From: Papaver somniferum
Taxonomy: Eukaryota; Streptophyta; Magnoliopsida; Ranunculales; Papaveraceae
DNA: 64,000 nt
Assembly: GCF_003573695.1 (NCBI RefSeq)
Contig: NC_039362.1
Location: 2,826,929-2,890,928, forward strand
Direction: 5' to 3'
This document shows, one piece after another, positions 12,116-22,257 of the stretch. Both the position numbers and the translations under genes were made by a program. Position 1 is the first letter of the stretch, and each line of letters starts with the position of its first letter. Under the pieces are notes generated by a model. That model did not search any database. It worked only from the letters and a program-made list of their open reading frames with translations, and was not told the origin of the DNA.

Positions 12116-12582
12116 GATCTGCCAAAGAAAGAAACTTAATTATCAATTTTAAATGCTACCACCTGAATGAAAAATAATTCGTATAGAAAAAACAAGTCTG
12201 TATGGTCCAATTTGCTCAAGATATCTACACCATAGAACATGAAAACATAAAATAAAATTGATCAAACAAAACTCCAGCTTTTGTTATTAACCATATGTTT
12301 GCTTAAAGGAGAGATGCAAGCGATGGTGTTTTTGGAAACGTAGTAAATATATATGGTGGGGACTTAGGAAACTGGAACGGTCTATTTTTTTCTTCAAATA
12401 CCATGAGCCACATATTTAGAGATGGTGCTTATCATAGCTCATAGCTCTACTTTTAGGTTCTCACATGTAATTTACCAGTAATCAGAGTCAAAATTGCAAC
12501 ACAAGTCCGACCCATTTTAACATCATATCTCGAATTTGAAATGACATGATACAATGTCATAGTTATATTTGTTGGTAAAGAT

Positions 12583-14048
12583 TAGAGCTGGCAAACGGGC
12601 GGGCCGGGGCTGGCTTGTTACGGGTTACACGGGTACGGGTTTACACGGGCCAAAACCTGCGGGTTGATATTCTTCACGGGTGGTCATTTCTTCAACCCGC
12701 GCCCGTAACGGGTAAAGCTTGCGGGTTCACGGGTTAGCCCGGCTTGTTTAATTAAAACTTAATTAAGCTAATTTGTGACAAATTACAATTTGCAAGGATA
12801 AGAATCGTAAACACCAACTCGCAATTTACAAGGATAAAAATCGTAAACACAACTCAAAACTGATTTTTGATTCTTATAATCCCACAATTCCGTTTTCAAA
12901 CTCCCCATCATCACTGCTCAGTTTCCAATTTCATCTTCCTCAAATTCCCATGCTGCTATTCAAACTAAAATCAGACGAAAACTCATTTCAGTTAACTACA
13001 TCAACAGCAACATCAGCTACACTTCAGGAAGCAGCAATCAATGATACCAAAGCCCATTATTCCTTCTCCTACTCTCTTAGCAGCTCCCACCAACAACACC
13101 CAATGGAAGATAACAACAACAACAACATAAGATTTGGAGAGAAAGAACAGAGGTTCGATTTTAGTAACTATAATCCCAAGAGTATACAAACAAAACCAAC
13201 ATCTATAAGAAAATGATGTTCCAAACATTAGATATACAAGGGGAGAAAAAAAGGCTTTACCTCTCTGTATTTTTGATTGAATGAACAAAAAAGAACAAAA
13301 ATTATTTTAGGAATTCAATACATCTTAACCCAATAACTTAAATTGAATCAAAACCCTAGTATTCTTCTTCTATCATTAACTCAATTCTCTTCTCAATTTC
13401 ATAAAACCCCAAATTCAATTGAAACCCTAATTTCTTCTGGATTTTTCAATTCCAGTACTTCATTGAAATAAACCTTAACTATTAGTATGATAATGTTCTT
13501 CTTCATGTTCTACTTTTAAAATCCACCCTTAATCACTCACTTGCACTTCCAATATCCAACTCAGAACCCTTAGCCGACTAAAACTCCACCCAGAAACAGA
13601 AAGAAAAAGAAAAGTGAAGAAGCAAATCCTCACATCAGTTACTTGAGATTAAATCCATTATTGTTAAGCTTTAATTTACACATGCAAAGAAGAACATACG
13701 CAGAGAAGAAAGAAAAACGAAGATGGAGGTGGTTCTAAGAAGGCGCAGAGACAGAGTGGAGAAGGAATGAAACAAAATGAAATCTTTTAGGTTTTTTTTT
13801 GAGATTTATACCATAAATGAACGAATATGATTAAATGTAATAATCGTACGGTAGAAATTAATAGGACAAGACGGGTTGACGGGTTTAACCCGCGGGTTTA
13901 CGGGCCGGGACGGGTAAACCCGTTTTCTCACAAGCCGCTATTTCTCCAACCCGCGCTCGGCTTGTTTAGGACCAAGTCAAGCCGGGTTCGGGTTTTCACG
14001 GGCCGGGTACGGGTTAATCCGCGGGTTTCAGCTTGTTTGCCAGCTCTA
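12583..14048. mobile_element. non-autonomous hAT element, 1466 bp
   Basis: Inverted ends TAGAGCTGGCAAAC are perfect over 14 bp. They are flanked by the identical 8-bp duplication GTAAAGAT at 12575-12582 and 14049-14056, the hAT signature. The sub-terminal regions are rich in CGGGTT/ACGGGTA motifs in both orientations (12600-12740 and 13875-14030), as hAT transposase-binding regions often are. The interior has no transposase. Read on minus, 13800-13560 looks like a leader (CCTTCTCCACTCTGTCTCTG) left over from an autonomous parent. Confidence 0.92.
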
Positions 14049-14056
14049 GTAAAGAT

Positions 14057-15144
14057 ATAAGATAACTTACGACTTCTTCCTGAAAGTGTGTAGTATTCCA
14101 ACATCCTGAAAGTGTTGATAGGTTTCTGAGATACATTACACGGTTAAGTACATAGCATACTTTAGTGCACACCACTATTGGCAAACTCTACAACTTGTGA
14201 ACTTACAGAAAATGAAATTGCCTGATATAACCAATAGAAGATAGAATGGTTCCCTTGAGTGAATTGCTCGATAAGTCTCTGCATCCAAAATGAAACATAT
14301 TTAGTTTTAGGGGCATGGCACATCGTATTAACAAAATATTGGCAAATCTAGGCAGTTGTATAAATCTGAAAATTTAACAAAAAATAACATGGCAAACACA
14401 TACACGTCAATACAAGTGAATCAAGAACTAATAAAGCACCCATTCCTTCATTTTTGCAACAGTCTAAGCTAGAATTCAACATAGTAAAAATACTCCAAGC
14501 TACAAAAAAAAAAAAGAGAGTTAGAATGGCATTTCCATGTTCATAAGAAAATTTTATGATTACTACCAAATTCGGTACCAAGTACAATACAGTAGAGTAA
14601 ATCAAGACTTGTATCATTTAACTTTTAATAGAAAGCAAAGAGTTTTATGCCATAATTTTTGATGGAATAAGGTATTTGTCAAACTTTCGGCTACCATTGG
14701 AGTTTCAAATTCAAAGCTTTGTCATTTTAACGAATAGTTAGCAGGCTAATTCAGAAATCCATCTACAGTTCGCATGCAAAGTTTGAACACAAACTGGAGG
14801 GTTTACAAAAACCAAATTTCTAGTTATGAGAAAATCATCAAACCCACTTTCCCAATTTATGCACAAACAAAAATTTCTACTAAGATGCGGCGTAGTGACT
14901 AAAATTTGAGTAAGTCAGCTGAAACCGATGCCACTAAAAAGAAGCATAAATCCACCAAAATTGAAAGCTATATATCATCATCATCAACGACAATACGGGA
15001 TACACATGGATATAAAAAAACCCAACCTGTACATGTAGTCTCTCAATCGTTTTTGCAAGTTTTCTAGCTTATGGGTATTTGATTCTCTCAATCGCCATTT
15101 TTTTACAGAGCTTTAGAGAATAGGAACAGAGAGAGAACCCAGGG
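14057..15144. other. MULE interior, unassigned
   Basis: Exon-sized open stretches occur on the minus strand (for example about 14080-14140 and 14215-14290), but none matches a family I know. An A-run at about 14503-14513 is present. Confidence 0.3.
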
Positions 15145-15305
15145 TAGTTAATCTAACTCGACCAGGAGGGTAGGTTAACCAAAAACGGATTAAATTAACT
15201 CACTGAGTCGCAACGAGTCGAACTCGCACATATTTGCTCCTTTTTAATGATTTGGACTGGCAGCGCCCCTTTCCCTGAAATAGTCAATTTTCTTGACCTT
15301 CGCTC
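15145..15305 (-). repeat. right terminal inverted repeat of the MULE
   Basis: Inverted partner of 5785-5950. Some AGGGTAG/GGTTAAC motifs within it are locally repeated. Confidence 0.8.
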
Positions 15306-15315
15306 ATAAAAATAG
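15306..15315. repeat. right target-site duplication of the MULE
   Basis: ATAAAAATAG, matching 5775-5784. It is followed by TGGGAGGGCATAAGGATGAG, which continues the interrupted dispersed repeat. Confidence 0.8.
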
Positions 15316-16050
15316 TGGGAGGGCATAAGGATGAGTATTGTGTGACTAGCGCGTCAAGAAAATGTTACCGGAAATTTATAATTTGGTCCGAGACTCCTGG
15401 CAAACCGGAGTCCTTTTAACACGACAATACAGTAGATATTTCTGGCACTCACCAATCACACAATTAGTTTATTACAGGCTTAGGGGAAAAACACCTCTAA
15501 CCGTAAGATAATTTCCATTAGGTGAAATTATCTCATTGGCCCATGTGATAACTTTGGGCTAATCTTGTAATGTGGCTAAACATGTTTGGTTACAAATATT
15601 TGGGTCCTTTCATATTCTCTCTTCCTTGATGGATGGTCGAGATTAAATGAGAATTCTAAATACTATGAACCTTGGTCCTCCTTCTATCTATAAAAGGAAC
15701 TCTATTACCATCAAAATTAAATTCATGTAATTTGATCATTCCATTACACAAAAGGGTCAAGAAGGAGAAACTAAGAGTTTCTTAAGGTATTCTGCTTTAA
15801 AGGTGTTCTCACTGTATTCTGTGATACGGGTGTTCTTGGAGGATTACTTTCAATCAATATCAATGGTAAAGGTACATCTCTAATATCACCATGCATGCTA
15901 GTGATTATCATGTTGTTCAAGATCCTAAATTATGTATGTATAAATTAAAAAACTTACACTAACTGCTTTTAATATCATCTCCATACCATTTGGCATGGAA
16001 CTGCCGGATATGGCATTTTATCAGCACGCGGATCCAGCAAATTTCATTTT
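15316..16050 (+). repeat. dispersed repeat R1 copy with ~530 bp insertion
   Basis: 15316-15430 (GGATGAGTATTGTGTG, TAGCGCGTCAA, AACCGGAGTCCTTTTAACAC) and 15962-16030 (CATTTGGCATGGAACTGC, ATGGCATTTTATCAGCACGC) are contiguous in the copy at 46020-46202. About 530 bp has therefore been inserted between them here. The insert has a TATA box and start-like region (TCTATAAAAGGAACTC at about 15687) and a downstream GTTCTC/TGATACGGGTG region resembling an LTR, but I could not resolve its termini or duplication. Confidence 0.55.
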
Positions 16051-16350
16051 TCAATTTCTTCCATCTTTCTTACTTGCCAAAGGTCTACTATATACAGGTT
16101 CCATCGCTCTTTCCGCTATTAGGAAAAATATAAATACATGTCACTATGTCACTATAACAGACATATAGGACCAGCTGTTAATCAGCTATTAATGTACTGG
16201 TCAAGGTTTTCAAACCGTAAATCGAACGGTGAATAGTTTTTGAAAACTTAAGAACATAATCATATGTTAAATCGTGAATCGTGTATATATATTTGTCTAT
16301 AAAAAATAACGAGATGAAGAGATTTATAAATGCATAACTAATTAAAAAAT
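16051..16350. other. unassigned
   Basis: No gene, RNA or repeat signal. GAATCGTGTATATATATTTG and similar AT-rich sequence. Confidence 0.3.
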
Positions 16351-16354
16351 GAGA

Positions 16355-16425
16355 CACAGCTTAGTGGCTGGGGAATTGTTCCCTTGAACCCAAGATTGCA
16401 GGTTCGAATCCTACCAGCATTATTT
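16355..16425 (+). repeat. tRNA-like pol III promoter segment (SINE head or tRNA relic)
   Basis: A B-box GGTTCGAATCC at 16401-16411 is perfect. A plausible A-box CAGCTTAGTGG lies at 16358-16368. A T-arm can be drawn (GCAGG/CCTAC around TTCGAAT) but the acceptor stem does not close and no sensible anticodon arm is evident, so this is not a working tRNA. It could be a SINE 5' end or a decayed tRNA gene. Confidence 0.45.
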
Positions 16426-16956
16426 TTGCAAAAAAGAAAAACTGAAATACCACGAGATGCTGTTTGTTGGTGAAACGATTCGACTCGTGAATTGTAGGAG
16501 TTTAAAAACCATGGTACTGGTCACACAGCAAAGTCGCCTATTTTTTTGGTCCAAAACTAAATAAGTCTAGGTTTCGTACTTATGCTGTCCATTGTATCAA
16601 TACGTCTATGCTGGCTTGTATGCTCATTTGATGCTTCCTTAACTTCTTGCTCATTTAATGCTTTCTTAGATTCTTCCGCATGCGTACGTTAACAGGACCT
16701 ATAAAAACTTATCAATTTAAGGAACCTGACACAATCATGCTTTCTAGAAGAATAAACCTTTGGTCAATAAGTTAACTTTCGTAATCCCCTATTGTCAAGC
16801 TGCCACAATGCTGGGAATAAACCCTGGAAAGCTATTGGATGGGTCCGATGGAGACATGGAATTAACAACAATGGTGTCTTAATATGTATCCTATATGGAA
16901 ACCTAAAAATTAGTTTTTTAATAAACATTATATATGAATAGAATCTTATTTTATTA
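16426..16956. other. unassigned
   Basis: Nothing recognised beyond the 16426-16440 A-rich tail of the tRNA-like segment. Confidence 0.3.
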
Positions 16957-17245
16957 AGCATCTCCAGTGGTAGGTGTATGTGTATTTATTTTAATATAAG
17001 TGTCATTTAGTTATAGATTAGTTAATCTAAAATGTGGGCCAAAATAATTTTAAACAGAAAAATGTATGACGTGGGTATGGATTGGAGTATCTAAATTTAG
17101 ATATTCTCATCCAAACTCAAAGTGCCAACTCATGCTAATTTTTTACTATCCAACTACCATTTGAGAGAGTTTTTTATGTTAGAGTATCTAAAATCCTATG
17201 TGGCACCAATTTTTTTTAGAGACCCAAACTCTATTGGAGATGCTC
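16957..17245. mobile_element. Harbinger-type MITE, ~289 bp
   Basis: Left AGCATCTCCAGTGG and right CTATTGGAGATGCTC are inverted copies, each abutted by TTA, the 3-bp duplication of PIF/Harbinger elements. The body is AT-rich and non-coding, with inverted CAAATTTAGATAT/CTAAAATCC-like stretches. This terminus (AGCATCTCCA) is common among plant MITEs. Confidence 0.65.
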
Positions 17246-17402
17246 TTAGTCGTAGAAATAATATATTAGAATGAGTTTAGTCTAGTTGATTTAGTCAATT
17301 ATATGTTTAGTTTTTTTTTTAAAAAATATATTATAGTTGGTTCTAGAGTGTACAATAGCCACAAGGGGTGACATCATGGATGATGTAAATAACTTTTCAA
17401 AT

Positions 17403-17865
17403 CTATATATATATATATATATGATTTATTAGTAAAAAGGAAATTATTTTTAGATTTCTTTTCTCTCTCCTAGTTTTCAGATCTGGGTTTTCTTGTTTTT
17501 GCTTTTTTTTTTCTTTCTGTTTTTGCTGAAGGTGAAGATGACGATGATGTAGAAGGTGAAGATGACGATTGTGAATATGACTGTTTTTTTTCCTCTCTGA
17601 AGCCCGGACTAAACAGACATGGTGAAGATGACGATGGTGTTGAATCAGCATGTTTACAGAGAGTGAAGAAGATTTGAAGCCTGGTCTGGTCGATGAGACG
17701 AATTAACAATACGATGACACGAACTGAAGTAAATTTGAATCTTTTTTGTTTTCTTGATTCGTATTCGTTATAACGAATTAGTTTAGAAGAAGAAGGGGAA
17801 GAATCAAGATCTAAAGAAAACGACGTTCTTCTGATCACTTCGAAAAAATTAAGTACCGTATTCAA
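17403..17865 (-). CDS. possible truncated gene start, Ser/Lys-rich, 131 aa
   Basis: A minus-strand frame from ATG at 17865 to about 17470 (131 aa) is preceded on that strand by GCTATAAAAAGAAG at about 17895, a good TATA box 30 bases upstream, and is flanked downstream by a TA microsatellite (17403-17421). The product is basic and low-complexity, with runs of Ser (SSSSPCLF, SSSSPSTSSSSSPS) and a Lys/Arg-rich tail. No domain is recognised. It may be the 5' exon of a transposon gene or chance coding in CTTCATC-type simple sequence. Confidence 0.25.
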
Positions 17866-17899
17866 TTAAAACGAAAGCTTTCTTCTTTTTATAGCTATC

Positions 17900-18177
17900 G
17901 TAAACGGCTACCACTATTTACTTTAATTAACCCCACATGGTTGTGAATTTGATTTTAATCCCTGTAGTATTAAACTAATTATGTGCTGAGTATCCCAGCA
18001 TTTAGTTTACACTTAAGGTAACCCCCTTATGGTTATTTTGTTTATTTTTTGATACAAGTTTCATTTAGTTTACATGATTGTGAACCTTATATGATAACTT
18101 TTTTGTAACATCCAGGAGATCAATTGACATAAAAAAAATTGAAAATGGTCAGGGTCGAGAAACCAAAAATGTCAATT
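17900..18177. other. unassigned
   Basis: AT-rich DNA with no signal found. Confidence 0.3.
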
Positions 18178-18785
18178 CTTTTTATATAGAGTTCATTCCT
18201 GAAATGAAGTATGTTTTTTTAGGTTTTTATATGGAGTTTTTTTCTGGAATGAAATATGTTTTTTTTTAGGTTTTTTTATATGGAGATCATTTCTGAAATG
18301 AAGTCTGTTTTCTTAGGTTTTTATATGGAGATCATTTCTGGAATGAAGTCTGTTTTTTTAGGTTTTTATATGGAGTTCATTTCTGGAATGAAGTCTTTTT
18401 TTTAGGTTTTTATATGGAGTTCATTTCTGGAATGAAGTTTGTTTTTTAGGTTTTTATATGGAATTCATTTCTGGAATGAAGTCTGTTTTTTTTTAGATTT
18501 TTATATGAAGTTCATTTCTGGAATGAACTCCGATTTATATAAGTTTTATTAGGAGTTCATTCCATACTCTGATTTATATAGGTTTTATTAGGAGTTCATT
18601 TCTGGAATGAACTCCATTTTCATATATGAATTCATTCTAGAGATTTTTTTTTTTTTTGATATACGAGTTCATTTACAAAATGAATAGCTAGAAAATGAAC
18701 AAGGTTCATTCTACAAAATGAACTACAATATGAGTTCAATCTAAAAACGAAGTGCTATAAAAGTTCATTTTACAAAATGAACTTG
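18178..18785. repeat. GTTCATT/AATGAAC inverted-pair minisatellite
   Basis: From 18178 to about 18540 there are about eight units of 45-50 bp of the form TTTTTATATGGAGTTCATTT, CTGGAATGAAGTCTG and a T-run. From 18540 to 18785 the spacing changes, but GAGTTCATTTCTGGAATGAACTC-like and AAGTTCATTTTACAAAATGAACTT-like inverted pairs continue. Each unit can form a short hairpin. Poly-T tracts punctuate the array. Confidence 0.85.
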
Positions 18786-19224
18786 ATTTTCTCATGAAGT
18801 AGTGATAACTGTTACCGTCATAAATTAATGAGAAGATAATATATAAAGATATTTTGGTATACTTAATATTTTTAAATAATTATGGATTAAATGAAAAACG
18901 TAATTTCTGAAAAGACTAAAAAAACATTGAACCACCTAGAAAAAGAACCAAAGAATAATTTTCTCGTAAAAAAATGGGCAACAAAATCAATACTAGTCGC
19001 TGAGCTTGGAACAATACTCACAGAACGTTCCTAGTCCTGCATGAAAAATCAAAAATACAACCCATACTCTTGGCACTCTAAAGTTTTTTTTTTTTTTTTC
19101 TTTTTTTTTTTTTGATATTCTGAAGTCTTGCATCAAATCATTAAGTACCACGTTTTCCACGAGGTAAAGACAAAAATTGCCAAAGAGATAGTGTGCTAGT
19201 GTGGCCCACTCTCGAATCTGATGA
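18786..19224. other. unassigned, with T-tracts
   Basis: A long, interrupted poly-T run at 19085-19112; nothing else recognised. Confidence 0.3.
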
Positions 19225-19375
19225 TACAGGTGAATCAGTGTGGAGCCAGCATCATATGCGGCGGTTGGAATGGACAGTATGGGACCTAGTATGGGTCCCA
19301 TTTAAAAATCTTGACTTTTAAAGATAAAAACCGTGGGAAGGATGAGTATTGCGAGTGGTTAGCCTAAGATGGTGT
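19225..19375 (+). repeat. dispersed repeat R1 fragment
   Basis: GGCGGTTGGAATGGAC..GGGTCCCATTTAAAAATCTTGACTTTTAAAGATAAAAA..GGATGAGTATTGCG parallels 45945-46045, including GGCGGTTGGAGTG and TCCAAAAATCTTGACTTTC. Only this central part of the family is present here. Confidence 0.65.
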
Positions 19376-20149
19376 ATCTTGATTTTATTTACGATTGGAG
19401 CAAATAAAAGAAATAGCTTGAAATGAATTTTATTATTGGGGTTTAAAAGTCTTGGTTTTTGGAGGCTTAATGGGGTCATGAAATAGCAATAATAGAACCT
19501 CTTATCTATCCATTTTTGTAATATCTAATCTATCCTTAATTTGATTAGTGCTAATTAAATTGATTAAGCTTACTAATCAGTATTAGTGAATGGTTTAGCA
19601 TAATCAAATCATTAACCGTTTACAAATCAGAACTTCATTTTTTCGAGTTTTGAAGAAGGAAAAATGGTGATTTTGGTGAAATTTTTTGAAAAAAATTCAA
19701 GACGTGATGAAACTCTTCATCACAAAACTCGGTATAACCTTATAATCAACCCCCAACATCAATTTTATCGATTCAAATTCGTAAAAAATCAGAGAAAAAT
19801 CTGTCTTTTTTGCTGTTACGGCAGGAAAAATGTGTCGAACCAGCCATACACATATCTACGGTTGGGATATGAGCAATTCCCAGCCGTGAAAAAAGAAAAC
19901 AGATGTGAACTTAAGAACTTCTGGTTGTTATGTTTCCCAGAATAACATGAGTCTGTCTTACGGCTGGGCTAACATACTTTTCCCGTCCACAATTAAATTT
20001 GTAATTTGAGAATTTTCTAATTTCAAAATGAATACATAATACGATTTTAAATTAATAATACTTTATTATCTAGACCACAATAAAACTCATTACATGCTTA
20101 ATGGATCCCCATTACAAAGTTGGTTTTACTAACACCCCTTTAGATGTAT
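19376..20149. other. unassigned; local inverted CAGCCGT motifs
   Basis: Between 19838 and 19970 the motifs CCAGCCATAC, TACGGTTGGG, CCCAGCCGT and TACGGCTGGG occur in alternating orientation. A 93-codon + frame (19664-19945) spans them without a recognisable domain. Confidence 0.3.
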
Positions 20150-20470
20150 CAAGAAATCCTTGATGATGGTCATTTGAGCTTGGAAGTTGAAATTACAACC
20201 TTTCATTTTATCCATTCCTTCTTAGCTTGAGATATGACTTCTTCAACAGTCTCACCTCTAAGTCGAAGTTGGTTGTACATACGAAGTAAACCCATATATT
20301 CTTCCACTTTTTTTGCTTATGTCCGAAAATCGAAGATACAATTCAATCCCATCGCGGTTGTAAGTGTTACCTGTTTCACAACAAAAAATTTCAAAAATCT
20401 TACTCCAATGCGATTGGCTTGGTAAACCACGAATCTTTCGTTCTTCTCCCTTCTTTCGATAGCATAGCAC
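20150..20470 (-). pseudogene. transposon ORF1-like fragment (low confidence)
   Basis: The minus strand encodes KIRGLPSQSHWSKIFEIFC, then TYNRDGIELYLRFSD, a frameshift, EEYMGLLRMYNQLRLRGETV and EEVISQAKKEWIK, a stop, then NFNFQAQMTIIKDFL. The spacing of a W..I..I segment, a central charged segment, a G-x-T-x-E-E-x-I-x-x-A step and a final I-K-D resembles Harbinger ORF1 and NAM-associated C-terminal domains. The likeness is by eye only; a different transposon protein is possible. Two disruptions make it non-functional. Confidence 0.3.
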
Positions 20471-20930
20471 AAAATTCTTACAAAAAAGACAAATCTTCTT
20501 CCAAAATAAAGTTGGGTTTATACTTTAAGTACATTTCATTGAGTTTGTTGAGGTTTTGGTGGAGATTAATGAGGTAGAAGGTGTGATTTTGATTTGGAAT
20601 GGGTGGTTATTTGAAATAATTATATTTTCTACGACTTCGGGTTAATTCTTTTTACTCTTCTTCTTGTACTGGTGTTATCCAATGGTATTGAAGTTTGAAT
20701 CATAGAATTCTAAGAATAAATAAGAAGAACGAATGATAAAAATAAATATGGATTAATATTTTAGGTAATTTGAAATTACGGAAATAAAGAGGACATCTCG
20801 ACAAAAAGGGAAACATAATATAGGTGGGTTGGAGAAGAAGATTTTTTATTCCATAATTTTAGGAAAATTAGTTGCCATGTATGATAAAGGATGTCTTCTC
20901 ACAATACTACATGTGAAACTGACCACATGA
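20471..20930. other. unassigned
   Basis: AT-rich DNA, no gene. Confidence 0.3.
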
Positions 20931-20933
20931 CCA

Positions 20934-21652
20934 TTGGAGAAGTTCTTAAAAGTGAAACATTTGACTCGCCTTTTGGAAGTGATGCTCTTGGTGTGTGATA
21001 GGTTCCACATCGAGAACTCATGTTGGTGTGAGCGATTAATAGATGTGGAGCATCGCGTAAGGAAAGTTCAGAATGAAGCCGGATTGCCTGACTTAGCCTT
21101 GCTCGAATATCGTGGGTTTTGTCGTGAGCAGTGGTTGATTACACATTTCGGATGTGTCGAGGCGGAATGCTCCGTGGGATCCGTTAGAGTAGCTCTTGCG
21201 GAGGGTATTGGAGCGCTCAACCCACTGCCCTGACTTTTTTTTTGGTCTATATATACCTTGCCAAGTAGCAGATCTTTTCCATATTTTGGGAGTATGGATG
21301 AAGCTGTTGATGGGTTAGTTTTGTTCCTTGAGAACCAAAAGATGGAGCTCTTGCAAGCCGTTGTTGTCTGGAACACTCGCCTTGTCGAGGAAAGTGGAGC
21401 TAGCTTTGATGCGAGTCAATCAAAATATTTCCAAGCGATAGACTTATACGCGGATCGGTTAAGTGCTCATCGTGTAAATCCCTCGATCGAAAGCATTATA
21501 GCCGCTGCTGAAGCCTCCAGAGTGTTTGCGGATGCTCTTGCGGATGGAAGAGTGTGAGAATGGTTTGGCTGTGGCGCGAGGCCGGCTGAAACGCGCTCGC
21601 TCGGTATTAGAAGCGTTTAGGCTTAAGACGGATGATGAACTTCGTCCTTAAA
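20934..21652 (+). pseudogene. helical small-ORF locus resembling a Tat-lineage antisense ORF
   Basis: TATATATACC at about 21248 is followed about 40 bases on by ATG at 21294. The frame encodes DEAVDGLVLFLENQKMELLQ, VVVWNTRLVEESGASFD, SIESIIAAAEASRVFADALA and meets a stop at 21557. After a shift the reading continues as ENGLAVARGRLKRARSVLEA and FRLKTDDELRP to a TAA at 21652. The base composition is GC-richer than the surroundings. It is Ala/Glu/Arg-rich and predicted helical, like the antisense reading region at 30171-30881 beside the gypsy element. Upstream (20934-21235), a second open stretch encodes DRFHIENSCWCERLIDVEHR and LPDLALLEYRGFCREQW. I infer a fragment of a related element; an unknown host gene is the alternative. 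Confidence 0.35.
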
Positions 21653-22011
21653 TATATTGCTGTATTAAAAGCTTCCGCTATCTTAATTACTCCCTCCGTC
21701 CATGTATAAAAGGCGGAGAAGTAAAAATATGTAGTACCTATATATAGGCAGAAATCTACTCCCGATGTGAATTCTTCCCTGTTTACCCTTATTTATGCTT
21801 ATGGGTATCATCAAAGCTAGTTATTTCTAACGGTGATTCCCTAGGATAATCAAAACATTCCTATTCAATGCTAACAGTGATTCCCTAGGAGAATTACTGA
21901 TACAAACATTCCCATCCATATGGTTTCGTCCATGAATCTCTTCATCTTTCTTTTTTCTTTTTATTCTGTGGAATTTCTTAACTTCTCTTCAAACACAATG
22001 AGTGAGAAAAG

Positions 22012-22257
22012 ATGCATAGTGAGATTGATGAGATGATAGATCGTGAGATTGCTGAGATGATGGATCGTGAGTTTGCTGAGATAATGTATAGTGAGTTTTC
22101 TGAGATGATGGAACTTGAGAAGATGGAACGTGAGTTTGCTGAGATGATGAATCGTGAGTTTGCTGAGATGACGGAACATAAGAAGACTGAGATGATGGAA
22201 CATCAATCGGTCATTTATGATATGGTGAAGATATATTTGCCAAATTTTTTTGATTAA
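22012..22257 (+). CDS. acidic 8-residue-repeat ORF inside the mariner element, 81 aa
   Basis: ATG at 22012 opens a frame made of 24-bp tandem units encoding variations on E-F/I-A-E-M-M-D-R (for example EIAEMMDR, EFAEIMYS, EFAEMMNR). It ends KIYLPNFFD and a stop at 22257. The product would be a short, very acidic, Met-rich helix. It runs opposite to the transposase near the left inverted end. No family is recognised. The antisense frame is also open, as expected for a 24-bp unit, so coding is unproven. Confidence 0.3.
   Translation: MHSEIDEMIDREIAEMMDREFAEIMYSEFSEMMELEKMEREFAEMMNREFAEMTEHKKTEMMEHQSVIYDMVKIYLPNFFD

Larger units (their letters stand above)
5785..15305. mobile_element. Mutator-like gene-capture element (Pack-MULE type), 9.5 kb
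   Basis: The two ends are inverted copies of each other over about 160 bp. Reading inward, the left is AGAAAAGGCTTAAGAAATTC and the right is GAGCGAAGGTCAAGAAAATT; both then share GGAAAGGGGC, TGTGCGAGT, a GACTCG..GAGTTAA block, and TTAACTACCCTGG. They are bordered by an identical 10-bp direct repeat, ATAAAAATAG, as expected of Mutator-like insertion (9-11 bp). The flanks read together as a repeat also seen near 46 kb (CTTGACTTT..AGATAAAAATAG, then a GGATGAGTATTG-like run), which confirms the insertion site. The interior holds two broken host-gene fragments in opposite orientation, and no MULE transposase is recognised. A hAT element and probably a MITE have inserted since. The pieces could have been captured one by one, or the element may be two elements merged. 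Confidence 0.8.

Noticed and set aside
16355..16425. Functional tRNA gene
   Set aside because: B-box is perfect, but no closed acceptor stem or anticodon arm could be drawn.
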